Below, piece by piece: positions 45,960-58,842 of a stretch of DNA of 64,000 nucleotides. The notes under the pieces are model-generated. The model searched no databases and had not been told where the DNA came from. It was given only the letters and a program-made list of their open reading frames with translations. This DNA comes from Cannabis sativa (Eukaryota > Streptophyta > Magnoliopsida > Rosales > Cannabaceae), in NCBI RefSeq assembly GCF_029168945.1, contig NW_026870037.1:2936132-3000131 (forward strand), given 5' to 3'. Position 1 is the first letter of the stretch. Each line of letters opens with the position of its first letter. A program made the translations under genes and the position numbers.

Positions 45960-47875
45960 TGTTGGGTTTTATGCCCTAAATAAAACTCATTTCATATAAT
46001 CAGATTTACTTATTAATAAAGATCAGAAATAACATTTTATGTTGCATGGTTCACATGATTTACTTCATGATTATGTGTATATAATGTATGAATTCTTTTT
46101 AAGTCCAGAACATATGAGTTGGTTAAAGATTATAGTGTTGTCAGCACAGTGGAATATAATCTTAAATTATATGTTCAAAAGTTGATTCACGATTTGTCGG
46201 AACAACTTTGGATTTAGGCCGACATGATATAATCAGCGATAGGTATTCTTACACCTTGGAAAAGTGTTATGTCCTTTCCAGGACATTGGCAAAGTTTACC
46301 AGTATCGGAAGTATGGAGTATACATCGGAAGGGACCGATATTGAACTTTGATTAGATATGTCAAAACTTACCGTAATATCTATTCAATTCAATATCACCT
46401 GTTGATCCTAGATCAAAAGATCTCAATCCTGATATGCTTAGGCTCAATTTCAAGAGTGTTACTCGTGTTCTTTGATTTGTTAAGTTAAGCCTACTTTTGG
46501 GTTAGGGTGATACTTACATTTTGGGAACACGGTAGTGCAATTGAGTGGGAGCGCTAACATAAATATGGAATCTATAGCTTCTACTTGGCAAATAGAAGTA
46601 AAGGATGATTTCCTTCGAGCTTAACCAAACGAAGATAAATGGTGGAGATCTCATTTCACTTAGGTGAAATATCATTTATACAGGGTTAAGTGTTTTAAGG
46701 ATAAAATACATTGTAGGGTGTTACGGTAATTTAATCCCTGTACAGTGTAAATCATCTATATAGAGGATCATTGATCACACTAGGGTTATAACAATGGATA
46801 ACTAATGACGTGTCTATATCGTGGAACATATAGAGCATTTCTATATGTATTTGAGAGTGCGATTCAAGTTCTAAGTGTGGATTCAATGAGGAATTAATAA
46901 GTTAGGGAATTTACTTGGTAAATTCGGTTCGACTTATTGGAAGCTCGGTTATATAGACCCATGGTCCCCATACTAGTTGAGACCATACTGCTTGTAAGAC
47001 TCAGTTAATTGATTTTAATTAATCAATTATAATTCTAAAAGTTAGACTATGTCTACTTTATGAATTCTCACAGTTTAAGGATGAAATCGTAAAGAAAAGG
47101 GTTTCTAGGTTTAATTATTAATTAAGAGACTTTGTATGTCTAATTAATAATTATTTTAAATGACAATATTATTTAATAATCTATTTTAGTTATTAAATAA
47201 TTAGTTTTGGCATTTAAATGATTAGAATTGGAAAAATGACATTTTTGGAGAAATTGAAATAAAATTGAGGAAATTGCGAATCCAAGTGAGGCCCATATCA
47301 CCCTATGGCCGGCACCTCTTTGTGTGTTTCCCAATTATTATTTTCAATTTTAATTGCCATGTAATTTCTAATGAAAGCCTAGCAAAAATAGGAAAGTGGT
47401 TGATCACACTAAATAAGGCAGTTAATTGATTACACAGTAATTAAGGAAACTGTTTTATTTGGAAAGTTGTGCTCTCCCTTCTCCCTATATAAAGCAACAT
47501 TTGTTCTCTTCTCTTGTAAGCCATAAGCCACGAAATTCAAGAGAGAAAAAGAGAGAAAAATTTGAAATCCTTGTGAGATGAGTAGTGCCCACACACATCA
47601 AGTGGTACCTCAATCATAGTATGTAAGACTATGGAATTTACGCATCAAAGAAGGAGAAAAGAAGATCCGGGTTCGGATCTTGGTGATGCTACCTGCTACT
47701 GAAAGGAATCAAGGGCTAGAGATACGAACGGAAGGAGTCATAATATTTCGTTGCACCAACCGTAAGGTTTTCTAACTTTATATGTGTTTATTTTCATTGT
47801 TTGAGAATTCATATTAGGTTGTTAATCCAACATACTTGTTAGTAAATCTAGATCCTGGTAAAATAATTTCCAACA
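45960..47875 (+). repeat. 3' LTR of element A
   Basis: 1916 bp, TGTTGGG...CCAACA, collinear with 37916-39934 but with one copy of the 109-bp unit. Differences include small replacements around CTG/CAG/CCGG triplets (for example 47303-47313 and 47690-47702). It is followed by GCTAT. Confidence 0.92.
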
Positions 47876-47884
47876 GCTATGAGT

Positions 47885-48250
47885 GTTTGTTTTGCACTCC
47901 TCCATGATATAGCTGCACCAACTAATAGATATATGTAGCCCGAAGTAGATCTCCTACTATCTTGGCATCCGCAAAGTCGGAGTCGGAGTATCCAATGATC
48001 TCGAAGTGATCGACCTCATATGTGAGCATGTACTCTCTTGTTCTCTTCAAATATCTCATAACCTTTTTGGTTGCTTTCGAGTGATCAATTCTGGATTGCT
48101 TAAGTATACGCCTAACACTCCAACAATGTACGCTTTATCCAGGACGCGTACAAACTTGAGCATACATTAGACTCCCAACGTAGAAGCGTAGGGAATTTTT
48201 GCATTTCTTGAATTTCAAGGCTTCACTTTAGGGTATTGTTTAAGACAAAA
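47885..48250 (-). pseudogene. Element B RNase H, proximal part
   Basis: The minus strand encodes residues such as EYMLTYEVDHFEIIGYSDSD (about 48040-47975), FADAKIVGD and AAISWRSAKQTLIA, ending at the A insertion site. This is the first half of the Copia RNase H, with the catalytic Asp of SDSDFAD. The preceding linker to the RT (about 48100-48250) is damaged. Confidence 0.75.
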
Positions 48251-48260
48251 TTTGTCTCCT

Positions 48261-48830
48261 TTAACGACGGGGAGTATCACACAGTCTACGGTCTTGCATG
48301 CCAAGCCGTTTGAGTACTTTATCGATATAGCTCTTTTGTGATAATCCAAGAATACCCCGAGAACGGTCTCGATGTATTTGAATTCCTAAAACAAAAGAGG
48401 CGTCACCAAGATCTTTCATCTCAAAATGCTTCAATAGAAATCTCTTGGTTTCGTGCAATAAGCCCTATATCATTAGTGGCAAGTAATATGTCATCGACAT
48501 ATAGAACCGAGAAATATACACTTACTCCCACTAAACTTATGATACACACAATCATCAACAACATTCATCTCAAAACCAAATAAGAGAACCACTTGATGAA
48601 ATTTGTTGTACCATTGACGGGAAGCTTGCTTGAGTCCATAGATGGATTCCTTTAATTTGCAAACCATATTCTTTGGGTCACCAACCACAAAGTTTTTTGG
48701 TTGCTCCATATAAATTGTCTCATCAATGTCGCCATTGAGAAACGTTGTTTTAACATCCATCTGATGTAACTTAAGATCAAAGTGAGCAACAAGTGCCATT
48801 ATTATCCTAAAAGAGTCTTTCGATGAAACC
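48261..48830 (-). pseudogene. Element B reverse transcriptase
   Basis: Two minus-strand frames, 48799-48491 (HQMDVKTTFLNGDIDETIYM, SIYGLKQASRQWYNKFH) and 48458-48261 (FEMKDLGDASFVLGIQIHRD, KSYIDKVLKRLGMQD), carry the Copia RT. The YVDD catalytic box is present between them (about 48490-48505) but in a shifted frame. The upstream RT start (about 49030-48800) has further shifts. Confidence 0.8.
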
Positions 48831-49101
48831 TAAGAGAAAGTCTCTTTATAATCAATGCCTTCTTTCTGAGTATAGCCTTTTGCTTCAAGACGTGCCTTAA
48901 ACCTCACCACATTTACCATTTTCATCCCTCTTGGTTTTAAATATCCATTTACAACCAATTGGTTTTACACCTTCTGGTAATGGGACAACTTTCCAAACTT
49001 TATTATCTTGCATAGACTTATTCTCTTCATTCATGGCATCATTCCACTTTTGAGAGTTAGAACTTTCATGGCCTGATGAAAGTTGATTGGATCATCTTCC
49101 A

Positions 49102-50533
49102 TCATTCCAATGTCATCCTCATGTTCTTGAAGATACCTATGTATTCATCCGGATTAATGGCATTTCTTCTTTCTCTAGTGGATCGTCGCAAAGGCACTTG
49201 TTCTTGAGGTTGTTGAGTTTGTACCTCTGGGGTTTGATTGACTATGTTTGGTTGCTCTTGATCTAAAACTTGATCAATATTAGGAATGGAATCCTGGATA
49301 TTGTCAAAAGCAACTATTGGAATAGGAATCAACTCATCCTTAAGAGGAGTGGTTGATTCTAAATCCTCCTCAAAAATAAAGTCTTTAACGTATTTCTCCC
49401 CCAGACTCAATATCCTCGAAAAATTTGCAGTTCCGTTTCAAATATATTCTTTACTTTTGGATCATAAAACTTAAAACCCCTAGATCGTTCGGAATATCCA
49501 ATAAAGTAGGCGCTCACGAGTTTTGGGTTCCGGCTTCTTTTCATTTGGCCTATAAGGCCCTAGCCTCGATTGGACATCCCCGAACATGAAAGTGCTTAAG
49601 ACTAGGCTTTCGCCTGTCCAAAGCTCATAAGGTGTTTTTTTACGGTACTTTAGTTGGTACCACTATTCAAAATGTAATTTCTTTATCTTAAGTGCCTCTC
49701 CCCGGAGTGATTAAAGTAAGGATGAATGGTTGATCATACTCCTTACCATATCTTTAAGAGTACGGTTTCGTCTTTCGGCAACACCATTCATGCTAGGAGA
49801 TCCAGGCATAGTGTCTTGTGGGACAATTCCACACTCCTCTAGATATACGGCAAAAGGTCCTGGACGTTGTTCATCGATCGAGTCATATACGCCATAGTAC
49901 TCACCACCACGGTCAGACCTGACTTGCTTTGTTCTTTTGCTAAGTTGATTCTCAACTTCAGCCTTAAAAGATTTGAACACATCCAAGACTTGAGACTTTT
50001 CATGAAGTAGAAATAGGTACGCATATCTTGAGTAATCATCTATGAATGATACAAAATATCGTTGACCATTCCAAGAAGGTGTAGGAAATGGCCCACATAT
50101 ATCTGTATGTATCAACTCTAAGACATTTATAGCTCTTTTCGCACCTAATTTCTTTGTTTTGGTCTGTTTGCCTTTGATGCATTCAATACAAACATCAAAG
50201 TCTGAAAAATCAATTGAATCCTAAAATTCCATCGGACACCGTCGCTCAACTACTATTTTCGGAGATGTGACCTAACCGTTTGTGCCATAAAGAACTTAAT
50301 TTTTCATTATCCATTTTACGCTTAGTACCACGTGATTCCACATTCGGGGTTTCACTATAAGAAGCAACGGTGTCAAGCAAATATAAGTTGTTATAAACCA
50401 TAAGTGAACCGGTTCCAACGGTATGTTGAATTAATAGATAAACTGAAACAGTTGTTTCCAAATGAACAACAATAACCCAATTTGTCCAAACAAGAAACAG
50501 AAACCAAATTCCGTCTAAATGACGGTACAACAA
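49102..50533 (-). pseudogene. Element B integrase and linker
   Basis: The GAG-pre-integrase block (KLSSLWHKRLGHISENS, about 50300-50246) precedes the integrase core (50115-49711): MIHTDICGPFPTP, FIDDYSRYAYLFLL, QVRSDRGGEYYG and GVAERRNRTL supply the D, D and E. A variable linker ending in RRSTRERR (49410-49102) follows. Frameshifts lie at about 50200 and 49700-49420. Confidence 0.8.
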
Positions 50534-50749
50534 AAGTATCTATTAAGTCCAAATAGTAACCAGTAACAACAACCTAAAATGGCCTATTGCTTCCACATTT
50601 ACCGACTTACCATCTCTCACATAAATGCTTAACTTTCGGCATCATTTGGCTTTCGATAACTCGGGCAATCACTGCATAGAAACAACTTGATGTTAGTGGT
50701 AGCACACGGAATCTAACCACCAAGTGTTTCACAGTGTTTGAAGCTAAAT

Positions 50750-52218
50750 TTACCTCGGAAAAGACCAAAGTAAGAAATTTACCTTTCTTTGCTCGCCATG
50801 CAATATACTTAGCACATTCTTCTTCATGTGTCCTTTCATGTTACAAAAGAAACAAGCATCCTTATTGCGCTTGAGTTTGTTTCTTATGTGTAGGACCTTT
50901 ATCCTTAGCGACCTCATTCTTTCTTTTCTTGCCACTTATCTTTAGAGGTGCTTGCCAAATGAGCAGCTTTCGGTCTTCTCTTGCTTCAATCTTTCTTCCT
51001 CTTGAACACTGAAAATGAAATGAGCTCATTAAGAGTCCATTTCTCCCTTTGGAAGTTGTAAGCGACCTTCAATTGGTGAATTGTGGAGGAAGAGAGATAA
51101 GCACTAAATGTACGAAGCAAGTCATCAGAAAGCTCGAAGCTTTAGTGCCTTGACTTTGAAGCGAGGTGAGACATTTCCATAATGTACTCCACTTATATTT
51201 TCCTTGCCCTTAAACTTCATGGAAATAAGTTTCTTTAAAAGAGTACTTGTTTTAAAGCCTTATCGCTTTTTGCAAAGCGTTTCTCAATTCAGCAAGGAAA
51301 GTTGTGGCATCGGTGACCTCCTCGGACATCGCACCCCTAAAAGCCTCATGTATGCGCACTTAATGATCATATAAGACTCATGCGGTTTGAATGGTCCCAC
51401 TTCTCATATATCCTCCATTGCTCGGAGGTACTAGTATTCGTAAGAGGAGCAGGACGATCCATCCTTAATGCAAGGTCAAGATCCATGCGGCCAAGAACAA
51501 TAAAAATGTTCTCTTTCCGATCCTTAAAGTTATTACCATTAAGGACCGTACGAGATTAAGGTTAGCGAGATACACTAGCAACAGTGAAAAGAACAATACA
51601 ATTACATAAATAACATGCTCATATAAGCATCTAAATAAAATAATAAATTCAAATAATGGTTAATCCCATCTCGAGATACCAAACACAACATTAATATTAA
51701 GTCTTTGGACGGTAATATTAATTGTAAGCGTACTCTTGTTGTAGTGATCAAATATTGACAATAAATTATGTCAAACAATATGCTTGATCTTTGGACTAAC
51801 ATATTGTTCACACAAAAATACCTTATAATTGTCACACATTTATCACCACGAAACATGCATGAAATTCAACTAAATATTAACTCACCTTTGGGTTAGTTAA
51901 TAAATTTATGAATCACATATACACGATTATCATAATATTTTTAATAAATTAATCTACACAAAAGAGATCACTTTGGTGATATTTTTGTTTCAATTAATTT
52001 AATTAAATATTAGATATCCTTAATAAATACTAAACCCAAAATTTGAATTTAATTATTCTTGTATTATTATTATTATTATAATTTAATAAAATCTTAATAA
52101 TAATAATAAACAAAGAAAAAGCGAACGAGAATGCATTTACACATAAGCGAACAAAACATTATGTATAAACCGCATTGAATTAAGATACGTAACAATTTAT
52201 ATACATATAAAACTTAAA
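50750..52218 (-). pseudogene. Element B gag with CCHC zinc knuckle
   Basis: The minus-strand frame 50935-50750 contains CFFCNMKGHMKKN, a CX2CX4HX4C knuckle whose last Cys codon is lost or shifted, after a Lys-rich segment. Upstream (about 51560-50940) short frames look like a decayed Copia gag (UBN2 type). Further upstream, to the C insertion at 52218, is AT-rich leader. No intact ORF. Confidence 0.6.
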
Positions 52219-52223
52219 TGGCA

Positions 52224-52766
52224 TGTAATGACGCTCTAGTAATTTGGATTAGTAAAGGCGATTAGCACTTAATTTTTATTATTTTATTATTTTATTATTA
52301 TTTACGAATTAATTTAATTATGGACCCCGATATTTAGAAATAAATATTAGAGTTATAATTTCTCAATTCCGGAGATTTTATTAAACTCTAGGGGTATTAT
52401 TTAGCTTGTATGTGAAATATGTTAATTTTGTAATTTTGCTCGGCGACAACGGAAAATGCGATGGATGGCTAGATTGATCATATGGGTAAGTTTAGAACCT
52501 TATTTTATAGTGGGCAATATTTTAGAGGAAATAAATTATCGGGGTTGAGCGGGGTTATGGAATTTGACCATTTTACCCCTAGCTTTAGAAATATCTAAGT
52601 TATACATTAAAGGGCATTATTGTCATTTGGACAAATGGGAGTAGGTGGCTTTTTAGGTGTTTGACACACTAACCTAGGTTTATTTTTAAATGAGAGTTAT
52701 TGGAAAAGCTGTTGTCATTTGTGGAAAATTAAGAAAAAGGAAAAATTGGAAAATTGTATTGTTCTT

Positions 52767-52842
<76 letters not shown>

Positions 52843-54385
52843 CCTCTCTCTTTCCTTCGGCTGAAGCAAACCAGGGCAAGGATCAACTTGTTCATCCTAT
52901 TTTTCTGGGATTTAGCTAGAATTCAAGGAGGTTTCATCTAAGGTAAAGCCTTAGAACTTTTGAAGATGTGATTTTAAGCTTTTTCTTTGATTTGAATATA
53001 TGAAATTGTAAATTAGGGGCATTAAGGTTTGAATTGCCTAGGGTTCGAATTTTAGGGTTTAGTTGAGTTGATTCTAAGTCCTAGTTCTTTGGTTTTAATG
53101 GGTGTTGATGGTTTTATGCAATTTTAAGTTTAGAGTTCAAAGCTTTGAGCTTTAATGGCATAATTTGATTTATTAGCTTGTTCTTGTGAATTATTGGTTG
53201 GAAATGGTTGTTTATGCATTGTATAGGTGTCTTTGGAGAGTTTGATAAAGTTTGGTTGAGATTTGAGGTCATGGGGGAATTTTTGGGTTCCCGGCACGGA
53301 AGCAGGAATTCGGTTACGGGGGACACTGTACCAGCCGGTCGACGGATGGTGACCCGAACCGATTGGGTTGGGGAGCCGTGCACTGTTGGGGGAAATTCCG
53401 GAACCACTAGTTTTGGCCAATTTTGAGATATTTAGGGTATTGCCATGAGGTTTATCGATAGGAAAAATTTTAGTTTCAAGTTTAAGTCCGGAAAGTGATT
53501 TGGTGAGTCAAGCTCATGTACTGTGTTACAATTATTGTGATTAGGGCATCCATCTAGCACGAGAATTCGTTCGGAGTCGGCCGGCACACTTGAATTCGGA
53601 AAACGGAGTAAGAGCGTAGTATAATGTATGATGTGATTATCTGAATGTGTGTATATGTGATTGTATATGCATGCTTGAATTACGTTAAGCACTACCAACA
53701 CTTGTATAAATAAGTTATAGAGTGCATTGGTATAGTGATTATTGTGGTTGTGAGTACGTTACAGTGATACCAACACGGGCACGGGAAAATACTAAGGTGT
53801 GTGGTACATCACTCAGTATTACTCAGTGTTCGGGGTAAACCACTACCAACACTCATACGGTGAGGTACGATGTGTATGTGGTATAGTGGTTGTACCACCT
53901 GGTATTGAACGTTCATACTCATCTGTTAAGCTACTGTAAATAGGTGTATGGGCGCTATTTACGGGTCGAAATATATGGTATGTTATATGCATTTCTTCTT
54001 GAGTACGGTGACTCACGAGTTTATACTATGTGTAGGTAAAGGAAAGGCGAAGGCGAACAAGAGTGAATGCGAGCTCGGGTGAGATTGTACATGTCGAGCG
54101 GCGCGACACAGGTGTTCGGTCTCGGGACATGCGGGAGTTATATTTTGAAAGTCGCTGTGCGACCTGGAAATTATGTATTTTGAAATGTATAGTATGAAAA
54201 GTACATTTTACAAAGTTTAAAAACGGGATCCCGGAATCTGTAAATATTATATTATATTACAGAGTTTAATATTTAAAGCGAAAAGTTTTAATTTGACACG
54301 TTTTCGAGAAATTTCTTTGATTAGCAAAGATTGCACGATAATTGAAAAAGCAACGCCAGCGTGCACTTAGCATTAGGGCGTTACA
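52224..54385 (+). repeat. 5' LTR of element C, with a long CT microsatellite
   Basis: 2162 bp. It contains (TC)n at 52770-52855, much longer than in the 3' LTR, and a distal part with recurring CACTACCAACAC and GGTATAGTG motifs (53690-53920). Confidence 0.93.
52770..52855. repeat. (CT)n microsatellite in the 5' LTR of C
   Basis: About 30 uninterrupted TC units, then an interrupted tail, 86 bp in total. The corresponding site in the 3' LTR (59820-59836) has only about 7 units, so the tract expanded or contracted after insertion. Confidence 0.95.
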
Positions 54386-54387
54386 AT

Positions 54388-54402
54388 TTTGGTATCGAGA
54401 GC
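54388..54402 (+). promoter_or_regulatory. Primer-binding site of element C
   Basis: TTTGGTATCGAGAGC begins two bases after the LTR. It differs by a few bases from TGGTATCAGAGC, the initiator tRNA-Met site typical of chromoviruses. The CAG-to-CGAG difference is of the same type as other LTR discrepancies in the window. Confidence 0.7.
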
Positions 54403-54639
54403 GCGGGTTTGTCTCAGAAGCTTGCTATGACATGTACAATCTTCATCGGAAAGCTCGGTTCACGGTTCGATAGCTTTGTACTTGTTTAGTATTTTAAATA
54501 AATATGAATGTGAAAGCATGTTAGGAAGCATATTAGATTTTAATTAATTATTTATAAAAAAAGTGTGTTGCCTTTAAGTCTTTAAGAGCGGTGTTAAGTT
54601 TTGATCGGCTGTCTAACTGCTGGCTTATGGATTCGCGAG

Positions 54640-55905
54640 GCTAGAGTCCTATAAAATGGACGCCACGCCGAAATAGAAGAAGTCGAGGTTGGCATGGTTG
54701 AGCCGGAGGCGGTCGGGGGAATCCTCGAAATCCTCGTGGTCGCGGCCGTGGCCGGTGGCGAGGCTCGGGGTGGTCGCCACAGTAAATCCACCCCAAGCTC
54801 ATCACGATTGGGAGCAAAGATTTGCGGAGATGCAAGATAGATTCGCCAACAAGATGAAGAGATCCAAAGATTGAGGCGAGCGGGGTCCTGCTTGCGTGCC
54901 CCCTCGAGTGGTTCGGGCGGGTGCGGTTCTGCGGTGCCGGCGAACAACTTGTTGTTGGCAGCCGTATGGGCCGTTGTATGAAAGATTCGAAAACGGGCAC
55001 CTCCAGGTGTTTTACGGGAGGTCTGATGTGATGAAGGCCGGCGGTGGCTTTCGGTGATTGATCGTATTCTCGATTTTATGGGAGTGGTTGGAAATGACCG
55101 GGTGACCTACGCCAGCTTTTCGGTTTCGGGAAAGACGCTCGTGTGGTGGGAGCGATAACCCTCACTCCGGACGTCTCGGCGATGACACAGGATGAATTCG
55201 AGGAATTGTTTAATTCCAAGTATTACAATGAAGCGGCCGCCGGTGCGAAGCGGAAAGAGTTCAACGAGATTAGTTCAAGGCGAGGGGAATGTCGGTTACT
55301 GAGTATACGACAAAGTTTGGCCGTTGGCCAAGCTTGCGGTTGGGATTGTCAGCCAGAGCTTGATGAAAGAAAAATATTTGGCGGGTTTGAGTGCAAAGAT
55401 TCGGCATGATCTAGTGATTACTACCCTTTGCGGCAACCACGTATGTAGAGATGGTTGAAAAGGCTTTGAGAGCCAAGGGTGCGGTGAAATTCCTTTAGGA
55501 GCCCGGGTGACTTCGAGTGTTGGTGGGACCCCCACTATTCACTACTCCTGTTTATGGTAGGGATGGTGGTGACTCCACCAACGAGCGAAAAATAAAAGTT
55601 ATTCCGGCCTCTTGGTGGCTCGGGGCAAAGTAAGCGATTCGTGGGAACCAAGGCGAGAGGAGGGCGCCGGGGTTACTCTTACACGAGTGTCCACGGTGCG
55701 AAACATCATCCGGGACGGTGTGGCAAGGAAGACATGCTTCTGTGTGGCATGGTGGGGCATTTCAAGAAAGATTGCCCCCGAGCAAAGAAAGAGGAGTCAA
55801 AGCGAAGTGAAACCGGTTCTGCTCGAGTGTTTGCCATCACCCAAGGCGATGCGCATCGAGTCCTTCGGTTGTGACGGGTCGGCTTCCGTCAACAAGCTTA
55901 TTGTT
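54640..55905 (+). pseudogene. Element C gag with zinc knuckle
   Basis: Plus-strand frames shift repeatedly. They encode an Arg/Gly-rich N-terminus (PRNPRGRGRGR-like, about 54690-54790), the gag core (WLSVIDRILDFMGVVGNDRV, about 55040-55110, then ARVWWERY-like residues) and, at 55735-55800, GMVGHFKKDCPRAKKEE, the second half of a CCHC knuckle. The first Cys pair is disrupted by a one-base frame change. At least four frame changes occur in 1.2 kb. Confidence 0.75.
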
Positions 55906-57070
55906 TACAGTATTATTTGACTCGGGAGCTACACGCTCATATGTAGCTACAAGAGTAATTGATCTTTTGGGTAGGCCTTGTGATATTTTAGAAAGAGGGT
56001 TTGGAACCCTAATGCCTAGCGGAGGAAATGATTATCTCTAATAGGCGCATTAGGTCTATGCCAATTAGGATCGAAGATAGGGAATTGAGTACGACCTCAT
56101 AGAATTGAAATTAACCAAGTTTGACATTATGCGGGAATGGATTTCTATCCAAGTATTCGGACGATATAGATTGTGGGCGAAAAATGGTGACTTTTCAACG
56201 GAAGGTGAAGATCCATTTGTTTATGTTGGATCGATTCGGGGGTCTCGAATCCGGTTATTTAAATCTTGAGGGCTAGAGATTTACTACGCAACGGTTGTGT
56301 AGGATTTCTAGCGGTGGTATTTGACTCCGAGACACTGAAACATTTGGGCTGAGGTAGTCGGGTGGTGAAAGATTTTCTTGACGTGTTTCCCGAGGAGTTG
56401 CGGGATTGCCACCACGACGAGAGATTGACTTTGTAATTGATACGGCTTTTTACACAGAGTCGAACCTATTTCTAAAGCTCCATATAGGATGGCTCCGGCG
56501 AACTCGAAAGGAGCTTAAGTTGTAGCTTCGGGAGATGCTTGATATTGGGTTTATTCGACCCGGTGTATGCCTGAGGGAGCTCGGTTCTCTTTGTGAAAAA
56601 GAAAGATGGTACCCTCGGAATGTGTATTGATTATCGGGAACTTAACAAGGCGGCCGATTAAGAACAAGTACCGTTGCCCGAGAATCGATGATTTGTTCGA
56701 TCAGCTTCAGGGAAAGACAGTGTTTTCAAAGATTGATTTACGGTCTGGTTATCATCAACTTAGAATTCGGGAGGAGGACATACCGAAGACTGCTTTTAGA
56801 ACCAGATATGGGCACTATGAGTTTCTGGTAATGTCGTTCGGATTGACTAATGCTCCTGCGGCTTTTATGGATCTTATGAATAGGGTATTCAAGGATTTCC
56901 TCGATAACTGCGTTATAGTGTTTATCGATGACATCCTTGTATACTCTCAGTCAAAAGAGGAGCACGAGCATCATCTTCGAATGGTATTACAGCGACTTAG
57001 GGATTACAAATTGTATGCCAAGTTCAGAAAGTGCGGTGCGGATTATACGAGGTGTCCTTTCTAGGTCATA
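55905..57070 (+). pseudogene. Element C protease relic and reverse transcriptase
   Basis: A protease trace, DSGAT-like at about 55918-55935 (reading GACTCGGGAGCTAC), is out of frame with gag. The RT frame 56606-57064 contains [15 protein letters not shown] (catalytic D), [20 protein letters not shown] and FIDDILVYS (catalytic DD). The segment before it (56440-56605) has the expected PISKAPYRMAP-type region broken by frame changes, and another frame change follows at about 57050. Confidence 0.85.
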
Positions 57071-57353
57071 TTGTTGGAAACAATGGAATTATGGTCGATC
57101 CAAACAAGGTAGAATCGGTGAAGAATTGGCGAGGCCCAGTACGTGACGGAAGTTTGAAGTTTTCTCGGGTTAGCAGGGTATTATTGACGTTTCGTCGAAG
57201 GATTTTCTAAACTTTCTATGCCCCTAACCGAATTGACCAAGAAAAATCAGAGATTTGTGTAGTCAGATAAGTGTGAAACAAGTTTTCAGGAGTTGAAGCA
57301 ACGTTTGATAACGGCTCTCCGTGTTAGCTTTGCCATGAGATCAAGAAAAATTT

Positions 57354-57860
57354 ATGGTTTATTGTGATGCATCCAGACAGGGTCTGGGATGTGTTCTGAT
57401 GCAAGCTGACAGAGTCATAGCCTATGCCCCTCGTCAATTGAAGGATTATGAGCGGCGTTACCCAACTCATGATTTAGAGCTCACTGTTGTGGTTTTCGCT
57501 TTAAAGATATGGCGACATTATCTTTACGGTGAAAAGTGTGAAATTTATACTGATCATAAAAGTCTTAAATACTTTTTCACCCAGAAAGATTTGAATATGA
57601 GGCAGAGAAGGTGGTTGGAGTTAGTTAAGGACTACAATTGTGAAATTTTGTATCACCCCGGGAAAGCCAATGTTGTGGCCGATGCTTTAAGTAGAAAAGG
57701 TCCCGGGCAAGTTTGTACTACAGTTATGATAGCACCTCAACTAGCCTCGGAAATGGTTAGTGCAGGGATTGAGTTCGTGGTCGGGAAATTACATAATTTA
57801 ACACTCCAATCTGATCTGTTGGAAAGAATTAGAAAGGCACAGTTGGAAGATTCGAGCTAG
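57354..57860 (+). pseudogene. Element C RNase H
   Basis: An open frame encodes [55 protein letters not shown] and VVADALSRK, the full RNase HI block of gypsy elements with the D, E, D and D residues present. The link to RT is interrupted at 57060-57350. Confidence 0.88.
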
Positions 57861-57927
57861 TTAAGGTTCGAGACGAAGTAATGGCATTTGGTGGAGTCTA
57901 GAGGCTTTTCGAGTCTCGAACAGTGGA

Positions 57928-58842
57928 ATGTTATTATACAAAGCTCGAGTTTGTGTTCCTAGTGTTGATGAGCTTAAGAAAGAAATATTAGATGAAGCTC
58001 ACACCACGCCTTATTCGTTGCATCCGGGAACCACCAAGATGTATCAGGATTTGAAACCCTACTTCTGGTGGTATGGGATGAAGAGAGATGTGGTGGACTA
58101 CGTGTCCAAGTGCTTAACCTGCCAGCAAATTAAAGCTTAACATCAGAGGCCGGCAGGGTTATTGCAACCTTTAATCCTTCCAGAATGGAAGTGGGAGGAC
58201 ATTGCAATGGACTTCGTAACTGGTTTGCCTAGAACTACGGGGATGTGTGATTCAGTATGGGTCATCGTGGACAGATTCACAAAATCCGCTCACTTTCTAC
58301 CAGTGAAAGTTACATATTCAGTGGATCAGTACGCTGAATTATATGTGAAGGAGATAGTTCGTCTCCATGGAGCCCCTAAATCTATTGTGTCAGATAGGGA
58401 TCCAAAGTTCACATCGAAGTTTTGGGTGAGTCTTCAGAAGGCTATGGGTACCAAGTTAAAGTTTAGCACATCCTTTCACCCTCAGACTGATGGTCAGTCA
58501 GAAAGAACTATTCAGATTTTAGAAGACTTCTTTGCGAGCTGTGTCATGGACTTTGAGGGCTCATGGAGTAAGTACTTACACTTTAATTGAATTCTCCTAC
58601 AACAACGACTGCAAAGTACAATAGGGATGGCTCCCTATGAGATGTTATATGGTAGAAAATGTTGTTCTCCTATTCATTGGGACGAGACTGGAGAAAGGAA
58701 GTACTTGGGTCTAGAGTTAGTACAGAGGACCAATGAAGCTATTGATAAGATCAAAGCAGGCAGAAAAGTTATGCTGATCCGAAGCACAGAGATGTTACAT
58801 TTCAGGCAGGGGAACATATTTTCCTGCGGGTTTCACCAATGA
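57928..58842 (+). pseudogene. Element C integrase
   Basis: 57928-58140 holds the H2C2 zinc-binding region (AHTTPYSLHPG ... CLTCQQIKA, then a TAA). 58162-58590 holds the catalytic core: IAMDFVTGLP (D), SIVSDRDPKF (D) and FHPQTDGQSERT (E). 58627-58842 carries the GKFY-type C-terminal region start (MAPYEMLYGRKCCSP). Two stops or frameshifts separate the three blocks. Confidence 0.9.

Larger units (their letters stand above)
37916..47875 (+). mobile_element. Copia-like LTR element A, nested in element B
   Basis: LTRs are 37916..39934 (2019 bp) and 45960..47875 (1916 bp), both TGTTGGG...AACA. It is flanked by the 5-bp duplication GCTAT (37911-37915 and 47876-47880). The PBS TGGTATCAGAGCC (39937-39949) matches the initiator Met tRNA, and a purine-rich AAGTGGGAGTT precedes the 3' LTR. 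The 6.0-kb interior has no long ORF: only faint Copia relics are visible from about 44030 on. LTRs are similar and the duplication is perfect, so the copy is young relative to its pol decay. This suggests a non-autonomous family mobilised by another element. Confidence 0.9.

Noticed and set aside
52686..52941. Frames encoding Leu-Ser or Arg-Glu repeats
   Set aside because: They are translations of the CT microsatellite in the 5' LTR of C.
53114..53700. Minus-strand frames in the LTR of C
   Set aside because: The same sequence recurs in the 3' LTR with indels that break the frames, so coding is not conserved.
54594..55000. Two minus-strand Pro/Arg-rich frames of about 118 codons
   Set aside because: They are antisense shadows of the Arg/Gly-rich gag of element C.
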